DNA of 5,566 bases. It comes from Acidaminococcales bacterium. Its GTDB lineage: Bacteria; Bacillota; Negativicutes; Acidaminococcales; JAISLQ01. The stretch's first letter is position 1. Each line of letters opens with the position of its first letter. Under the pieces are notes generated by a model. It did no database searches. It worked only from the letters and a program-made list of their open reading frames with translations, and was not told the origin of the DNA. Where the stretch lies: NCBI GenBank assembly GCA_031275255.1, contig JAISPA010000129.1, positions 1 through 5,566 of the forward strand, given 5' to 3'. The translations under genes and the position numbers were made by a program. This document shows, in pieces, positions 5,199-5,566 of this stretch.

Positions 5199-5566
5199 TC
5201 ATTTTATTTCAATAGGCTTGCTCAGATAGTCATCCATCAGATTGTCCATAAGGAACTCCCTTATACCGACAATGGCGTTGGCAGTCAACGCCACGATAGG
5301 GACCTGCGAGCACCACTGGTTTAACTTCCGTATCCTGGCGGTAGCCTCCACTCCATCCATCTCGGGCATCATGTGGTCCATGAATATAATATCATAATCA
5401 TACTTATTGGCGAGATCAATAGCCTGTTGCCCGCTGTCCGCTAAATCCACTTCTATATTGTAATGCTTTAAAAGTTCCTCGGCAACCATAAGATTTATAT
5501 CATTGTCATCAACCAGCAAAGCCTTGGCGCCGCGCGTCTGAAAAGCGCCGAGGGTTTCCCCCTCCG
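5199..5566 (-). CDS. Hybrid sensor histidine kinase, C-terminal receiver domain (5'-truncated by window edge, 3' end at an in-frame TGA)
   Basis: The frame is open to the window edge; the last 122 or so codons are visible. It begins EGETLGAFQTRGAKAL, the usual linker from a kinase ATPase domain, and continues into LVDDNDINLMVAEELL, the start of a receiver typical of hybrid kinases. The acidic pair, phosphoacceptor Asp in IIFMDHMMPEMDG, switch Thr in VALTANA and Lys in YLSKPIE are all present, so the phosphorylation site is intact. The TTG at 5517-5519 encodes a core leucine of strand 1 and is not a start. The sensor, dimerisation and ATPase domains lie beyond position 5566 and are inferred. 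The frame stops at TGA (5199-5201) directly after SKPIEIK, before the final receiver helix. That helix (LNSVLVKWLP) is encoded in frame right after the stop. So the protein as written lacks helix 5 and the HPt domain. Confidence 0.85.
   Translation of the reverse strand, partial: EGETLGAFQTRGAKALLVDDNDINLMVAEELLKHYNIEVDLADSGQQAIDLANKYDYDIIFMDHMMPEMDGVEATARIRKLNQWCSQVPIVALTANAIVGIREFLMDNLMDDYLSKPIEIK

Noticed and set aside
5160..5201. TGA read as selenocysteine
   Set aside because: The position is a surface residue of a receiver helix, not a redox site, and I see no convincing SECIS-like stem-loop just after it.
5167..5202. ATG overlapping the kinase TGA (ATGA at 5199-5202) as a coupled start
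   Set aside because: That ATG is in a different frame and reaches a stop after 11 codons, so it cannot start the HPt protein.

Overview
The window comes from an anaerobic, fermentative bacterium, most likely of the Bacillota (Clostridia or Negativicutes). The reasons are three butyrate-type central-metabolism genes, strong GGAGG-type ribosome binding sites combined with TTG and GTG starts, and a hybrid kinase whose REC/HPt layout is common in that phylum. Base composition is about half GC by eye. The lineage cannot be fixed more closely from this sequence. Every convincing gene lies on the minus strand, so transcription runs from the high coordinates to the low ones.

Right side (about 5566 to 3376): a signalling block. 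It starts with the C-terminal end of a hybrid histidine kinase, whose receiver (REC) domain is cut by the window edge. Then comes an HPt (histidine phosphotransfer) segment with a helical C-terminal tail, and then a response regulator with a REC domain joined to an HD-GYP domain, the cyclic-di-GMP phosphodiesterase family. The likely logic is a phosphorelay ending in control of c-di-GMP turnover. REC and HPt lie in the same reading frame and are separated only by a single TGA inside what should be the last helix of the receiver. This looks like one REC-HPt hybrid kinase broken by one nonsense codon, and it is the most unusual feature of the window.

Middle (3304 to 2537): a TSUP-family (TauE/SafE, YfcA-like) membrane transporter with no obvious functional tie to either side. 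An AT-rich gap follows, carrying a good promoter candidate for the next gene.

Left side (2420 to 1): butyryl-CoA dehydrogenase, then 3-hydroxybutyryl-CoA dehydrogenase, then the first 30 codons of a thiolase that runs off the window. Together these cover three of the four enzymatic steps that turn acetyl-CoA into butyryl-CoA. Crotonase (crt) and the electron-transfer flavoprotein (etfAB) are not in the window. The two gaps between these genes (210 and 127 bases) contain several inverted repeats that could be terminators, attenuators or processing sites.

Several starts were moved from the longest open frame to an internal codon on the basis of family length and Shine-Dalgarno position. I see no tRNA, rRNA, CRISPR array, insertion sequence or other mobile element.
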